Positions 7,526-15,173 of a stretch of DNA of 15,526 nucleotides are shown piece by piece; positions within the stretch are counted from its first letter, which is position 1, and every line of letters starts with the position of its first letter. Where the stretch lies: positions 1-15,526 of the forward strand of contig JANOCR010000206.1 of NCBI GenBank assembly GCA_031412355.1. The letters run 5' to 3'. The notes under the pieces are model-generated. The model did not search any database, was not told the origin of the DNA, and worked only from the letters and a program-made list of their open reading frames with translations. The position numbers and the translations under genes are program-made. The DNA is from JAENVT01 sp031412355. GTDB taxonomy: Bacteria; Actinomycetota; Acidimicrobiia; Acidimicrobiales; Ilumatobacteraceae.

Positions 7526-8917
7526 ATGCCGTCGAAGCAACCGATGGGCGACATCGTGGTGCTGTTGCCGGGAATTCTCGGCAGCGTGCTGCAGCGTGAC
7601 GGCGACGATGTCTGGGCCGTCACGCCCGGCGCGGCGTGGCGGGCCATCCGGTCGCTGGGGCGCAACGTCAACGATCTGGAACTGATCGGCGACGATCCGT
7701 CAATCGATGACCTCGGCGATGGAGTGACTGCGCCCCGCCTGCAACCAGATCTGCACCTTGTTCCAGGCCTCTGGAGCATCGACGGGTATTCACACATTCG
7801 ATCGTCGATCTTCGCCACGTTCGACATGGTGGAGGGCCAGAACTGGTTCGACTTCCCCTACGACTGGCGTCGCGACAACCGTGTCGCAGCACGCCACCTG
7901 GCGGAGCGCGCCCCGGGATGGTTAAAGGCCTGGCGCCAACGCTCGGGCAACAACGACGCCAAGCTGGTGCTGGTGGGACATTCGATGGGCGGCCTGGTGG
8001 CCAGGCACTACCTCGAGATGCTCGACGGCTGGCGCGACACGCGCATGCTGGTCACGTTCGGCACGCCCTACCGAGGCTCACTGAACTCCGTCGACTTCCT
8101 GTGCAACGGGTTCAAGAAGGGCATGGGTCCACTGAAGGTGGACCTGACCAGGCTGCTGCGCTCGCTGACGTCGGTCTACCAGTTACTGCCGCGGTACCCG
8201 GTGATCGACGCCGGCACCGGAACCCTGACGCGTGTCGCCGAGACGCCCGATCTGCCCGGTGTCGATTCTGCTCGCGCCGCTGCGGCTCTGCAGTTCCATC
8301 ACGACATCGACGCCGCGATTCAAGCCCGGCCCGCCAATGCATATGCCATCCATCCGATCGTCGGCATCCTTCAACCGACGCACCAATCAGCGAGCCTGCG
8401 AAACGGTTCGGTTCGGATGTTGCCGGCCCACGACGGGATCGACAGCGGTGGCGACGGCACGGTACCCCGCGTGTCGGCGACGCCCCTGGAACTCGCCGAT
8501 CAGGGCCGCGAGATCTACGCACCCGACCAGCACGGCTCGCTGCAGAACGCCAACGGCCCGCTGATCCAACTGATCGGGCTGTTGTCGGCGCGCCCGACGT
8601 CGACCTTCCGTGCCGGGTCGGCCGGTTTCGGCCTGCAGATCGACGAGTTGTTCGCCCTCGACGAACCCCTCGTGGCCACCGTGACGTCTGATGATCCGAC
8701 CCCGGCGGTGAATGCGGTGGTCGTCGACGTGGCGTCTGGACATTCGGTTCTAGAATCGCGCATCGAGGTCGACGGCGACGGCGCGTATCGCGCCGAGTGG
8801 GCCCCGCTGCCGGCCGGCGACTATCGACTCACCGTGTCGGCAACCGATCCAGACAGCGAGAGGGCGCCGGTCAACTCGCTCTTCATCGTTGCCGACGACG
8901 ACGAAGGCTCGCCGTGA
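7526..8917 (+). CDS. LCAT-like alpha/beta hydrolase with C-terminal beta-sandwich domain
   Basis: A 463-residue hydrolase of the lecithin:cholesterol acyltransferase / phospholipase type. Visible features in order: the oxyanion-side motif LLPGILGS (13-20), the LCAT-typical FPYDWRRDNR (110-119), the nucleophile elbow GHSMGG with Ser153, the FGTPYRGS strand (178-185), the acid Asp310 in SGGDGTVP, and His336 in DQHGSL. The triad is complete. Residues about 375-455 form a separate beta-rich, Ig-like domain ending in Leu-Phe-Ile-Val. There is no signal peptide, so the enzyme should be cytosolic and could reach inner-membrane lipids. Its TGA overlaps the GTG start of the CHAT gene, so both are made together. 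Substrate (phospholipid, acyl ester or other) is not shown by sequence. Confidence 0.88.
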   Translation: MPSKQPMGDIVVLLPGILGSVLQRDGDDVWAVTPGAAWRAIRSLGRNVNDLELIGDDPSIDDLGDGVTAPRLQPDLHLVPGLWSIDGYSHIRSSIFATFDMVEGQNWFDFPYDWRRDNRVAARHLAERAPGWLKAWRQRSGNNDAKLVLVGHSMGGLVARHYLEMLDGWRDTRMLVTFGTPYRGSLNSVDFLCNGFKKGMGPLKVDLTRLLRSLTSVYQLLPRYPVIDAGTGTLTRVAETPDLPGVDSARAAAALQFHHDIDAAIQARPANAYAIHPIVGILQPTHQSASLRNGSVRMLPAHDGIDSGGDGTVPRVSATPLELADQGREIYAPDQHGSLQNANGPLIQLIGLLSARPTSTFRAGSAGFGLQIDELFALDEPLVATVTSDDPTPAVNAVVVDVASGHSVLESRIEVDGDGAYRAEWAPLPAGDYRLTVSATDPDSERAPVNSLFIVADDDEGSP

Positions 8918-11232
8918 TCGTCTTCCTGGTGCTCGCTGCTTGGTCCGGCCTCGCCGGATTGCTGGACCCGTCGACGGCCGCATCGATGCCGCAACGCCGC
9001 GCCGAAGTGTGCGTGATGGCCGTCGACGGACGGGACATCCGCGAGTTCGCCGACCCCGACAACGCCCTGAAACTCGATGTCGACGACTTCGTCCAGATCG
9101 ATGCGCTCTCGCTGGAACCGACCACGCTGACCAGGATCGCGATCGACCTCCCGATCGGTCCGTCGATCGAGGTCAAGACCCTGCGGCATCAGGCGTCGCA
9201 GCGCTTCACTGACTCGCTGCGAATCGCCGACATCAGCGACATCGGGGTTGGCTGGTACCACATCGAGGTGCGTAGCGGACCGTGTAGCGGTGCGTTCTGG
9301 GTTCAGGTCTACGGGCGGTCACCGCTGACAACGGCAATCGGTATCGGTGCCACAGGTGTGCTGGTCATCAGCCTCGCCCTGGTGCTGTTGGTAATGGTGC
9401 GAGCCCGCCGTGGCCAATCGTCGTGGTGGTGGGGTGCGCTGCCGGGTCTGCTCTTTGGCCTCGCCCTGTGCGTCCTGGCGCAGCAGTTCAGCGTCGTGGC
9501 GTTCACGCCCGTCGCATTGGCCCTGTTCCTGGGCGGTGGGACGGCCGCCGGCGCCGGAGCGACCGCGGCCGGCAGCGCGGCCGGCGCAGGAGCCGCGGCG
9601 ACCGCACCGACCCCGTCGATGTCGCCGGCTCCGTCCCCGTCGATGTCGCCGGCTCCGACCCCGTCGCACGCGCTCCCTCCGCCGGCGTTCGAGCCAGAGC
9701 CGAGTGGCGCAGAGCCCGACGAGGCCGCGCCGGACCCGCCGCGGCGCGCCTTCGCTCGTATCGAATGCGACGACGCCGTTGTCGCCGGTACCGGGTTCGA
9801 CTTGACGGTGGGCCTGGCGCCGACGCCGGTCCGTGGGGTCGTCGGTGCAGCCTTGGTGCGGCCGCCATCGAGTGTGGGTGACTACGAGCTCACCGCCCAC
9901 GTCGTGGCCGACGGCTTCGAACTGGCGCCGGGTGAGACGTGGCGAAAGACGATGCTGGTCTCGGCCGGCGAGCCATACCCACACGTGGTGTTTCAGCTCG
10001 TCGCGCCGTCGGCGTCGGCCCCCGATCACCCGCGGGCGATCAACGTGTTGTACTCCGTCGACAGCCAGACGATGGGATTGGGGGTGCGATGCGTGCGAGT
10101 GGTGGGCAGCGTCGCCGAACTCGATGTCGACGTGCCGGCGCCCTTGCCGCCCACCGCTGGCTCGCTGGGTGTGCCGGTCGCCGAGCAACCTGCCGACCTC
10201 ACTGTCCGAATCCTTCGCGGCAGCGAGGCAGGTCGGTTGCTGTGGTCGTTCGAGTCACCGCACGCCACATTCGATGACCAAGGAACGACATCGATCGGTG
10301 ACGCCCCTGACGCGTTCGCCCGCACGGTCATCGCAACCATCGCGGCCCACGAAGGACGACCAACGCTGGCGCTCGGCCTCAATGGCATCGGGTTGACCAT
10401 CGGCGCGAAGGTGCCTGCCGAGATGTGGGCTGCCCTGACCACGGTCAGCGAAGCGGTGGCTCCACAGCGCCCGACCGTGCTGCTGCTGTCGGAAGAGGCG
10501 TACGTGCCGTGGGAGTTGGCGACCATGCCGGTGCCACTGGACGCGACGACCGTTGGCTTTCTCGGTGCGCAGGTCACAATTGGCCGCTGGGTGCTGGCCA
10601 CTGACCGGCCGGCACTGCCGCCTCCGCGCCTCGTGCACGTCGACGGCATGATCGTTGTCAGCGGCCGGTACGAACAGCCTGGGTGGAGCAGGCTCGAGCA
10701 TGCCGAGGCGGAGGCCGCCGCGCTGGTCGAGCGGTATCACGCAGTTGGGGTCGACGCGGTGACCGACAAGGTTGTCGGATGTCTGCTCGGGAACCCGGCG
10801 GGCGACGTGCTGCACTTCTCGCTGCACGGCAAGTACGACCCCGGTACCGCCAAGCAGGGCTTGGTGTTGGTCGACGGCCAGGTGATCGATCCGCTGGTGG
10901 TGAAGGGAGGATCGCTGACGGATGCGCCGCTGGTGTTCCTCAACGCCTGTCAGGTCGGCACGGGCCAAGAGACGCTCGGCGACTACGCCGGGTTGGCCGA
11001 GTCGTTCCTGTTCGCCGGAGCATCGGCGGTGGTGGCACCGCTGTGGTCGATCGACGATGGGGTTGCCAGCGCGTTGGCCGAGCGCTTCTACACCAGGGCA
11101 TTTGCCGGCGAAGCAGTTGCCGAAATCGTGCGCGCCGAGCGGGCCGCGTTCGGTATGGGCAGCGAACCAAACTCGTCGACCCTGGTGGCGTTCCAATTCT
11201 TCGGGCACCCAGCGATGCGCCTCGAACGGTAG
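8914..11232 (+). CDS. Membrane-anchored CHAT (caspase-like) protease
   Basis: A 772-residue protein. GTG 8914 is chosen because it makes a GTGA overlap with the lipase stop, has GAAGG at 8903-8907, and starts directly with a hydrophobic export segment (MIVFLVLAAWSGLAGLL). A domain of about 115 residues follows, probably outside, with Cys33 and Cys124. Hydrophobic segments lie at about 139-162, 172-190 and 192-208. Next come an Ala/Gly/Pro/Ser linker (209-275), a beta-rich domain (about 280-400) and a C-terminal CHAT domain (about 430-772). The caspase-like dyad is visible: His638 in LHFSLHGKY and Cys679 in FLNACQVG. GASAVVAPLWSIDD and the closing FQFFGHPAMRL are also CHAT-typical. Topology puts the protease in the cytosol with the lipase. 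Role is inferred: proteolytic signalling or effector control. Confidence 0.87.
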   Translation: MIVFLVLAAWSGLAGLLDPSTAASMPQRRAEVCVMAVDGRDIREFADPDNALKLDVDDFVQIDALSLEPTTLTRIAIDLPIGPSIEVKTLRHQASQRFTDSLRIADISDIGVGWYHIEVRSGPCSGAFWVQVYGRSPLTTAIGIGATGVLVISLALVLLVMVRARRGQSSWWWGALPGLLFGLALCVLAQQFSVVAFTPVALALFLGGGTAAGAGATAAGSAAGAGAAATAPTPSMSPAPSPSMSPAPTPSHALPPPAFEPEPSGAEPDEAAPDPPRRAFARIECDDAVVAGTGFDLTVGLAPTPVRGVVGAALVRPPSSVGDYELTAHVVADGFELAPGETWRKTMLVSAGEPYPHVVFQLVAPSASAPDHPRAINVLYSVDSQTMGLGVRCVRVVGSVAELDVDVPAPLPPTAGSLGVPVAEQPADLTVRILRGSEAGRLLWSFESPHATFDDQGTTSIGDAPDAFARTVIATIAAHEGRPTLALGLNGIGLTIGAKVPAEMWAALTTVSEAVAPQRPTVLLLSEEAYVPWELATMPVPLDATTVGFLGAQVTIGRWVLATDRPALPPPRLVHVDGMIVVSGRYEQPGWSRLEHAEAEAAALVERYHAVGVDAVTDKVVGCLLGNPAGDVLHFSLHGKYDPGTAKQGLVLVDGQVIDPLVVKGGSLTDAPLVFLNACQVGTGQETLGDYAGLAESFLFAGASAVVAPLWSIDDGVASALAERFYTRAFAGEAVAEIVRAERAAFGMGSEPNSSTLVAFQFFGHPAMRLER
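9610..9657 (+). repeat. 24-base tandem repeat in the CHAT protein linker
   Basis: Two copies (9610-9633, 9634-9657) differing at one base encode Thr/Ser-Pro-Ser-Met-Ser-Pro-Ala-Pro. A further partial copy follows. It lies in the flexible linker between the membrane part and the catalytic part. Confidence 0.85.
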
Positions 11233-11245
11233 GCGCTGCGCGTTT

Positions 11246-11640
11246 CTACAATCCGACGATGGCGGCGGCTTTGCGTTTCTTGGCCCGGATCACCATGTGC
11301 CGACTGGCGAAGGCGACGGCGACGAGCAAGGAGATTCCTTCGAACAGGCTCTGCACCCATTGAGCGTTCTTCAACGTGAGCTGCAGTCCATACACGCCGA
11401 CCGCCGAGGCGACCAGGGCCCCCCACGTGATGAGATTGGGGTTGAGACCGGCAAGGCGGGCCGCCTCGCGGTTTGCGCCGACAGCGAACAGGTATCGACC
11501 GACCGCGGTGTGCTCGAGTACCTACCAGACGATCGCAGCAAGGGGAGATCGAACAGCAGCTTGCGAGTGCCGAACTCGGTGTACTCCTTGGAGAGCAGAC
11601 CATTGAGAGCGCGGTTTCCGGACATCGCCGTCGGATCCGA
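11246..11640 (-). pseudogene. Remnant of a sugar ABC transporter permease (RbsC type), C-terminal part
   Basis: The minus strand between 11246 and 11521 reads VLEHTAVGRYLFAVGANREA, then ARLAGL, then WVQSLFEGISLLVAVAFASR, ending at TAG 11246-11248. This is the conserved end of BPD_transp_2 permeases. Immediately upstream is an in-frame TAG (11522-11524) preceded by PLAAIVW in the same frame, where family members have a residue such as Tyr or Phe. Further upstream the likely reading continues in another frame (FGTRKLLFDLP), so there is a frameshift around the C-run near 11540 as well. At least two lesions plus loss of the N-terminal two thirds make it non-functional. The upstream limit is approximate. 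Confidence 0.72.
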
Positions 11641-12028
11641 AATACGTGGCCGTCGGCTCGCCTTCCACTTCGCCTTCGGCGACCTCCCCGCAGGCGTGAG
11701 GGAGGCACTCGATGCTGCGGGCTTGCTGTCGCAGGTGAAGCTCACCGGCGTCGACTTCTCGGTGTCCCTCGGATTGCAGGGCATCATCGACGGAACTCAC
11801 GCGGCCTGGACTGCGAACCCGAAGCCATACGCTGCTTGGCTGATGGTCGACGCGTTTGCTCGCCACTCGCTCGGGATGGATAACCCGGAGGAGCGTGACA
11901 ACGCCATTCTTGCGAGCTTCGTCGTCAGCGATGCGGCCACCGCCGAGGAGATCAAGGCTCTCGGTCCCGATGGCTGGCCCGGGCCGGCCACGATGGCGGA
12001 TCAGTTCAAGGCTCTGTGGGGCGTCTGA
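11641..12028 (+). pseudogene. Remnant of an ABC transporter substrate-binding protein, C-terminal part
   Basis: The plus strand encodes FGDLPAGVREALDAAGLL, then VKLTGVDFSVSLGLQGIIDG, then AAWTANPKPYAAWLMVDAFA, and ends at TGA 12026-12028. This pattern (Gly-Val-Asp, Asp-Gly-Thr-x-x-Ala-Trp, Trp-x-x-Val-Asp-Ala) matches the C-terminal lobe of ribose-type periplasmic binding proteins. About 120 residues remain of an expected 330 or more. No signal peptide or lipobox and no credible start are present. The frame stays open far upstream, but that part is antisense to the permease remnant and out of frame in the CHAT gene. It points away from the permease piece. The upstream limit is approximate. 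Confidence 0.7.
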
Positions 12029-12048
12029 TCCTTCGCTTGTCATGACGT

Positions 12049-12085
12049 AGAAACGGACCCGGGCTGAATGCCCGGGTCCGTTTCT
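12049..12085 (+). terminator. Strong hairpin terminator, probably bidirectional
   Basis: AGAAACGGACCCGGGC (12049-12064) and GCCCGGGTCCGTTTCT (12070-12085) are perfect 16-base inverted arms around a five-base loop. The right arm ends in a short T-rich stretch, and the mirror A-rich stretch would serve the other strand. It sits 20 bases behind the substrate-binding protein remnant and before the GMC gene, isolating the two regions. Confidence 0.78.
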
Positions 12086-12109
12086 CAATTGTTGGCGGAT
12101 GGGGCTGCG

Positions 12110-12115
12110 TAGGAT
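12110..12115 (+). promoter_or_regulatory. Candidate -10 box (or weak Shine-Dalgarno) before the GMC gene
   Basis: TAGGAT fits TANNNT and ends nine bases before GTG 12125, giving a nearly leaderless start. The AGGA inside it could instead act as a ribosome binding site at 10 bases spacing. The sequence does not decide between the two. Confidence 0.3.
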
Positions 12116-12124
12116 CGGTTCGGC

Positions 12125-13654
12125 GTGAACCACCACCACTACGACGTCGTGATCGTCGGCGCCGGCTCGGCCGGGTGTGCGCTGGCTGCGCGGCTCAGCG
12201 AGAACCCCGAGCGCTCGGTCCTGTTGCTCGAAGCTGGTGGCGATTTCGTCGACACGACCAATCTGCACAGCAGGCTGCTCGACGCCTCTGCCATGGTCGG
12301 GGCGGCCGACGGTCATGCTGCGAACTGGACACTCGACGCCCGCCTGACCTCGTCGAGGACGGCCTCGGTGCCTCGCGGCAAGGTGATGGGCGGGTCCAGC
12401 ACTGTCAACGGCGGAGTGTTCGTCCGCGCCACTGCCGGGGATTTCGACGCATGGGCCGCGATGGGCAACGACCAGTGGTCGTTCGCCAACGTGCTGCCGT
12501 TCCTCAAGCGCCTCGAGGACGATGTTGATTTCGGTGACAGCGAGTTCCACGGGAGTGGTGGTCCGATGCCGGTCTCTCGGCCACTGATCACCGCGCTTCA
12601 TCCGTTGAGCGCAGCGTTCGCAGCAGCGTGCTCGACGCTCGGCTTTCCGGCCGAGCTCGACAAGAACGCACCGGGCCGGCCCGGGTGTGGTCCGCTACCG
12701 CGCAACATCGTTGACGGTGTTCGGATCAATGCCGCGCTGGCGTACATCACGCCGAACCAGGATCGGCCCAACCTGACGATCGAGAGTCATGTCGCGGCGC
12801 GGCGCGTGGTGTTCAGCGGCAATCGTGCCACGGGTGTCGAAGCCGAGCGCGGCGGTTCCATCGTGACCTTCAGCGGCGCCGAGATCGTGCTGTGCGCCGG
12901 CGCGGTGATGTCTCCCCATCTGCTGCTGCTGTCTGGAATCGGACCCGCTGAACAGCTACGTGGCCACGAGATCGGTGTCGTCGCCGACTCGCCGGGCGTC
13001 GGCTCGCGCTGTCGCGATCACCCGCAGTTGTTCCTCGGATTCGAGCTAGGGAATGGGTTGAAGCGAGCATCGAAGGCCGGGATCGTCGAGGTTGCCCTGG
13101 ACACCGTCGTCGATGGCGCACCCGTGGCATTGATGCCCTATCTGAGCTCGATGGCCGAACTGGTGCCGGGCTCGGGAGCGTCGGCGAGCGAGTTGGTGTT
13201 GGGTGTGCTGCTGGAACGAGCCGAGAGCGGAGTCGAGGTGACGCTGCAATCCAACTCGCCAGGGCGTCGACCGACGATCGACTATCACTCGCTCGAGTCG
13301 CCTGCGGACCGCCGGCGGCTGATCGAGGCGGCTGAGATCGGCGTGGCAATCCTGGATTCTGAGGCGATGGCCGATCTCGATCTGCACCGTTTCTCACCGG
13401 ATCGCGACGCCGACCTCGGCTCATGGATCACCGACAACATCACGACCGCCGTGCATCTGTGCTCCAGTGCTCCGATGGGACCGGATACAGACTCGATGGC
13501 GGTGGTCGACCAATACTGTCGGGTGCGCGGTGTCGAGGGTCTACGGGTGGTCGATACGTCGGTGCTGCCAACCGCGCCGTCGCGGGGCCCCGCGGCAACA
13601 GCGGTGCTGATCGGCGAGCGTGCCGCGGCGTTCTTCGACGGTTCGCAGTCGTGA
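12125..13654 (+). CDS. GMC family FAD-dependent oxidoreductase, possibly MftG-like
   Basis: A 509-residue flavoprotein alcohol dehydrogenase/oxidase. It has the FAD-binding VGAGSAG (11-17) and Glu36 in LLLEAG, the first GMC signature (PRGKVMGGSSTVNGG, 83-97) and the second (GAVMSPHLLLLSGIGP, 259-274). The C-terminal substrate domain ends in His444-Leu-Cys-Ser-Ser-Ala-Pro-Met-Gly and DTSVLPTAPSRGP (477-489). The usual His-x-x-Gly-Thr-x-x-Met-Gly and Asn/His pair is altered, while His444 is kept. From memory this pattern resembles mycofactocin-associated GMC enzymes (MftG), which pass electrons from mycofactocinol, but no mft gene is in the window. GTG 12125 gives the expected compact N-terminus. 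A TauE gene overlaps its end by four bases. Confidence 0.9.
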   Translation: MNHHHYDVVIVGAGSAGCALAARLSENPERSVLLLEAGGDFVDTTNLHSRLLDASAMVGAADGHAANWTLDARLTSSRTASVPRGKVMGGSSTVNGGVFVRATAGDFDAWAAMGNDQWSFANVLPFLKRLEDDVDFGDSEFHGSGGPMPVSRPLITALHPLSAAFAAACSTLGFPAELDKNAPGRPGCGPLPRNIVDGVRINAALAYITPNQDRPNLTIESHVAARRVVFSGNRATGVEAERGGSIVTFSGAEIVLCAGAVMSPHLLLLSGIGPAEQLRGHEIGVVADSPGVGSRCRDHPQLFLGFELGNGLKRASKAGIVEVALDTVVDGAPVALMPYLSSMAELVPGSGASASELVLGVLLERAESGVEVTLQSNSPGRRPTIDYHSLESPADRRRLIEAAEIGVAILDSEAMADLDLHRFSPDRDADLGSWITDNITTAVHLCSSAPMGPDTDSMAVVDQYCRVRGVEGLRVVDTSVLPTAPSRGPAATAVLIGERAAAFFDGSQS

Positions 13655-14412
13655 TTGCGTTCACCGTTGCCGACCACCTGATTGCCGGGGCCGCCGCTGC
13701 GGCCGCCGGCGCGGTGAATGCCATCGCCGGCGGGGGAACGCTGATCTCGTTTCCCACCTTGATCGCGCTGGGTGCCACTCGAGTCGGCGCGAACGTCACC
13801 AACACCGTCGCCCTGTGCCCTGGGTACTTCGGGGGTGCTGTGGCCCAGCGATCACATCTGCCCGGGCAGCGATCACGACTCGTCAGGCTGTCGATCGCTG
13901 CTGGGCTCGGCGGGCTTGGCGGATCGGTGCTGCTGCTGGCAACGGGCGAGGCCGCGTTCACCAAGCTGGTCCCATGGCTGATCCTGCTGGCCTGCGCACT
14001 GCTGGGCGGGCAGAACTATCTCCGCAAGTGGCTGGGCATCGGCACGCGGCCGCACGGGGCCCCCAGTGCGATCGCGGTGGCATCGACCTTCGTCGTGTCG
14101 ATCTACGGTGGCTACTTCGGTGCCGGTCTCGGTATCGCCTTGCTGGCTGTCCTCGGCCTGGTGATCGACGAATCGCTGCCGCGGCTGAATGCTCTCAAGC
14201 AGGTGCTGGCGTTGGTCATCAACGTCGTCGCGGCCTGCTTCTTCGCCGGATCGGGCCACGTGATCTGGTCGCTGGTTGCGGTGATGGCGCCGGCCAGCCT
14301 GCTGGGCGGACTCGCCGGGGGCAAACTCGTCAACAGGATCAATCCGTCGCTCCTGCGCGGCGCGGTGGTCACGTATGGCACCGTGCTGGCGGTGTATTAC
14401 CTGTTGCGCTAG
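13651..14412 (+). CDS. TauE/SafE family membrane permease, copy 1
   Basis: A 253-residue polytopic inner-membrane protein with roughly seven to eight hydrophobic segments. Family marks are the N-terminal AGAVNAIAGGGTLISFPTL (residues 19-37), its internal repeat counterpart GGYFGAGLGIALLAVLGL (153-170) and LNALKQVLALVINVVAA (179-195). Members export sulfite or other organosulfonate or carboxylate anions, but the substrate here is unknown. GTG 13651 forms a GTGA overlap with the GMC stop, so an export role for something made or consumed by that oxidoreductase is possible (inference). Its TAG stop shares the palindrome CTAG with the stop of the convergent second TauE gene. Confidence 0.88.
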   Translation: MIAFTVADHLIAGAAAAAAGAVNAIAGGGTLISFPTLIALGATRVGANVTNTVALCPGYFGGAVAQRSHLPGQRSRLVRLSIAAGLGGLGGSVLLLATGEAAFTKLVPWLILLACALLGGQNYLRKWLGIGTRPHGAPSAIAVASTFVVSIYGGYFGAGLGIALLAVLGLVIDESLPRLNALKQVLALVINVVAACFFAGSGHVIWSLVAVMAPASLLGGLAGGKLVNRINPSLLRGAVVTYGTVLAVYYLLR

Positions 14413-15167
14413 GGGAGCAACAGCTTGATCGCGCCGGCCGCTGACAGCACCAACACGCCGATCAAGAAGGCTCGCTCGGGCAGCTTGTGCAGCAGCGTGC
14501 GACCGCTGAACAGGCCGATCAGCACTGCCGGCAGCAGGAGAGCATCGAACGCCAGGGTCGAGCCGGTGAAGAACGCCCCGCCGTCCGACCACGTGCCAAG
14601 CGCCAGGTAAACGGGAGCCTTGGCGACGTTGACCGTGAAGTAGAACCACGCCGACGTGCCCACGAGTTCGTCCTTGCGAAGTCCGAGCCGCACGAGGTAC
14701 GTGTTCAGTACCGGACCGGCCGCGTTGGCGACAAATGTGGTGAAGCCACCAGAACTGCCGTAGACCGCTGCCGCGACCGCAGTCGGTTCGGCCGGTTCCT
14801 GGCGATGGATCATTCGCCATGTCTGCAGGACAGCCATCAGCAAGATGCTGCACCCGATCACGATCTCGATGGGCCGTGTCGACGACCCGACGAGTGCGAA
14901 GAACGTCGCCCCGGCGGCGAAGCCCACGCTGACCGAGATGATCATCGGTCGCAACAGATCCCAGCGTGCGTGGCGGCTGTACCAGCTGACAGCGAACAGA
15001 TCGGCGGCCAGCAGGATCGGCAGCGTGGTGCCGGCGATCTCGCGCCCGGTGACGATCGTGGCGATGATCGGGGTTGCCACCAGCGCTGCGCCGGGGAACG
15101 CTGTCTTCGACATGCCGACGATCAGGGCGGCCACTGACCCGAGGATCAGGTTGCCCAGGGTGAACAC
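14409..15167 (-). CDS. TauE/SafE family membrane permease, copy 2
   Basis: A 252-residue, highly hydrophobic protein with SKTAFPGAALVATPII (residues 20-35), GFTTFVANAAGPVLNTYLV (141-159) and GTSAWFYFTVNVAKAPVY (170-187). These are the motifs of the larger TauE/SafE branch, distinct from copy 1. There are about seven to eight membrane spans. The start is GTG 15167, directly behind a TANNNT box, with no Shine-Dalgarno. It is transcribed toward copy 1, and their stop codons overlap. Substrate unknown. The two proteins are only distantly alike by eye, so they look like separate family members rather than a fresh duplication. Confidence 0.88.
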   Translation of the reverse strand: MFTLGNLILGSVAALIVGMSKTAFPGAALVATPIIATIVTGREIAGTTLPILLAADLFAVSWYSRHARWDLLRPMIISVSVGFAAGATFFALVGSSTRPIEIVIGCSILLMAVLQTWRMIHRQEPAEPTAVAAAVYGSSGGFTTFVANAAGPVLNTYLVRLGLRKDELVGTSAWFYFTVNVAKAPVYLALGTWSDGGAFFTGSTLAFDALLLPAVLIGLFSGRTLLHKLPERAFLIGVLVLSAAGAIKLLLP

Positions 15168-15173
15168 CGGCGC

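Noticed and set aside
8797..8913. 39-residue N-terminal extension of the CHAT protein
   Set aside because: It is Arg-rich out-of-frame sequence inside the lipase gene; GTG 8914 gives a stop/start overlap, a ribosome binding site and an immediate export signal.
9530..9700. Possible CRISPR-like or regulatory repeat cluster
   Set aside because: The repetition is explained by a Pro/Ala/Ser linker in a coding frame; units are contiguous without spacers.
10922..12028. Single plus-strand frame of 368 codons spanning the end of the CHAT gene and the binding-protein remnant
   Set aside because: Only the last 120 or so residues look like a protein family; the earlier part is an out-of-frame shadow of the CHAT gene and antisense to the permease remnant.
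11522..12601. Minus-strand frame of 359 codons across the remnant and the GMC gene start
   Set aside because: It crosses the terminator and the GMC coding region with no family-like sequence, apart from the few residues PLAAIVW that belong to the permease remnant.
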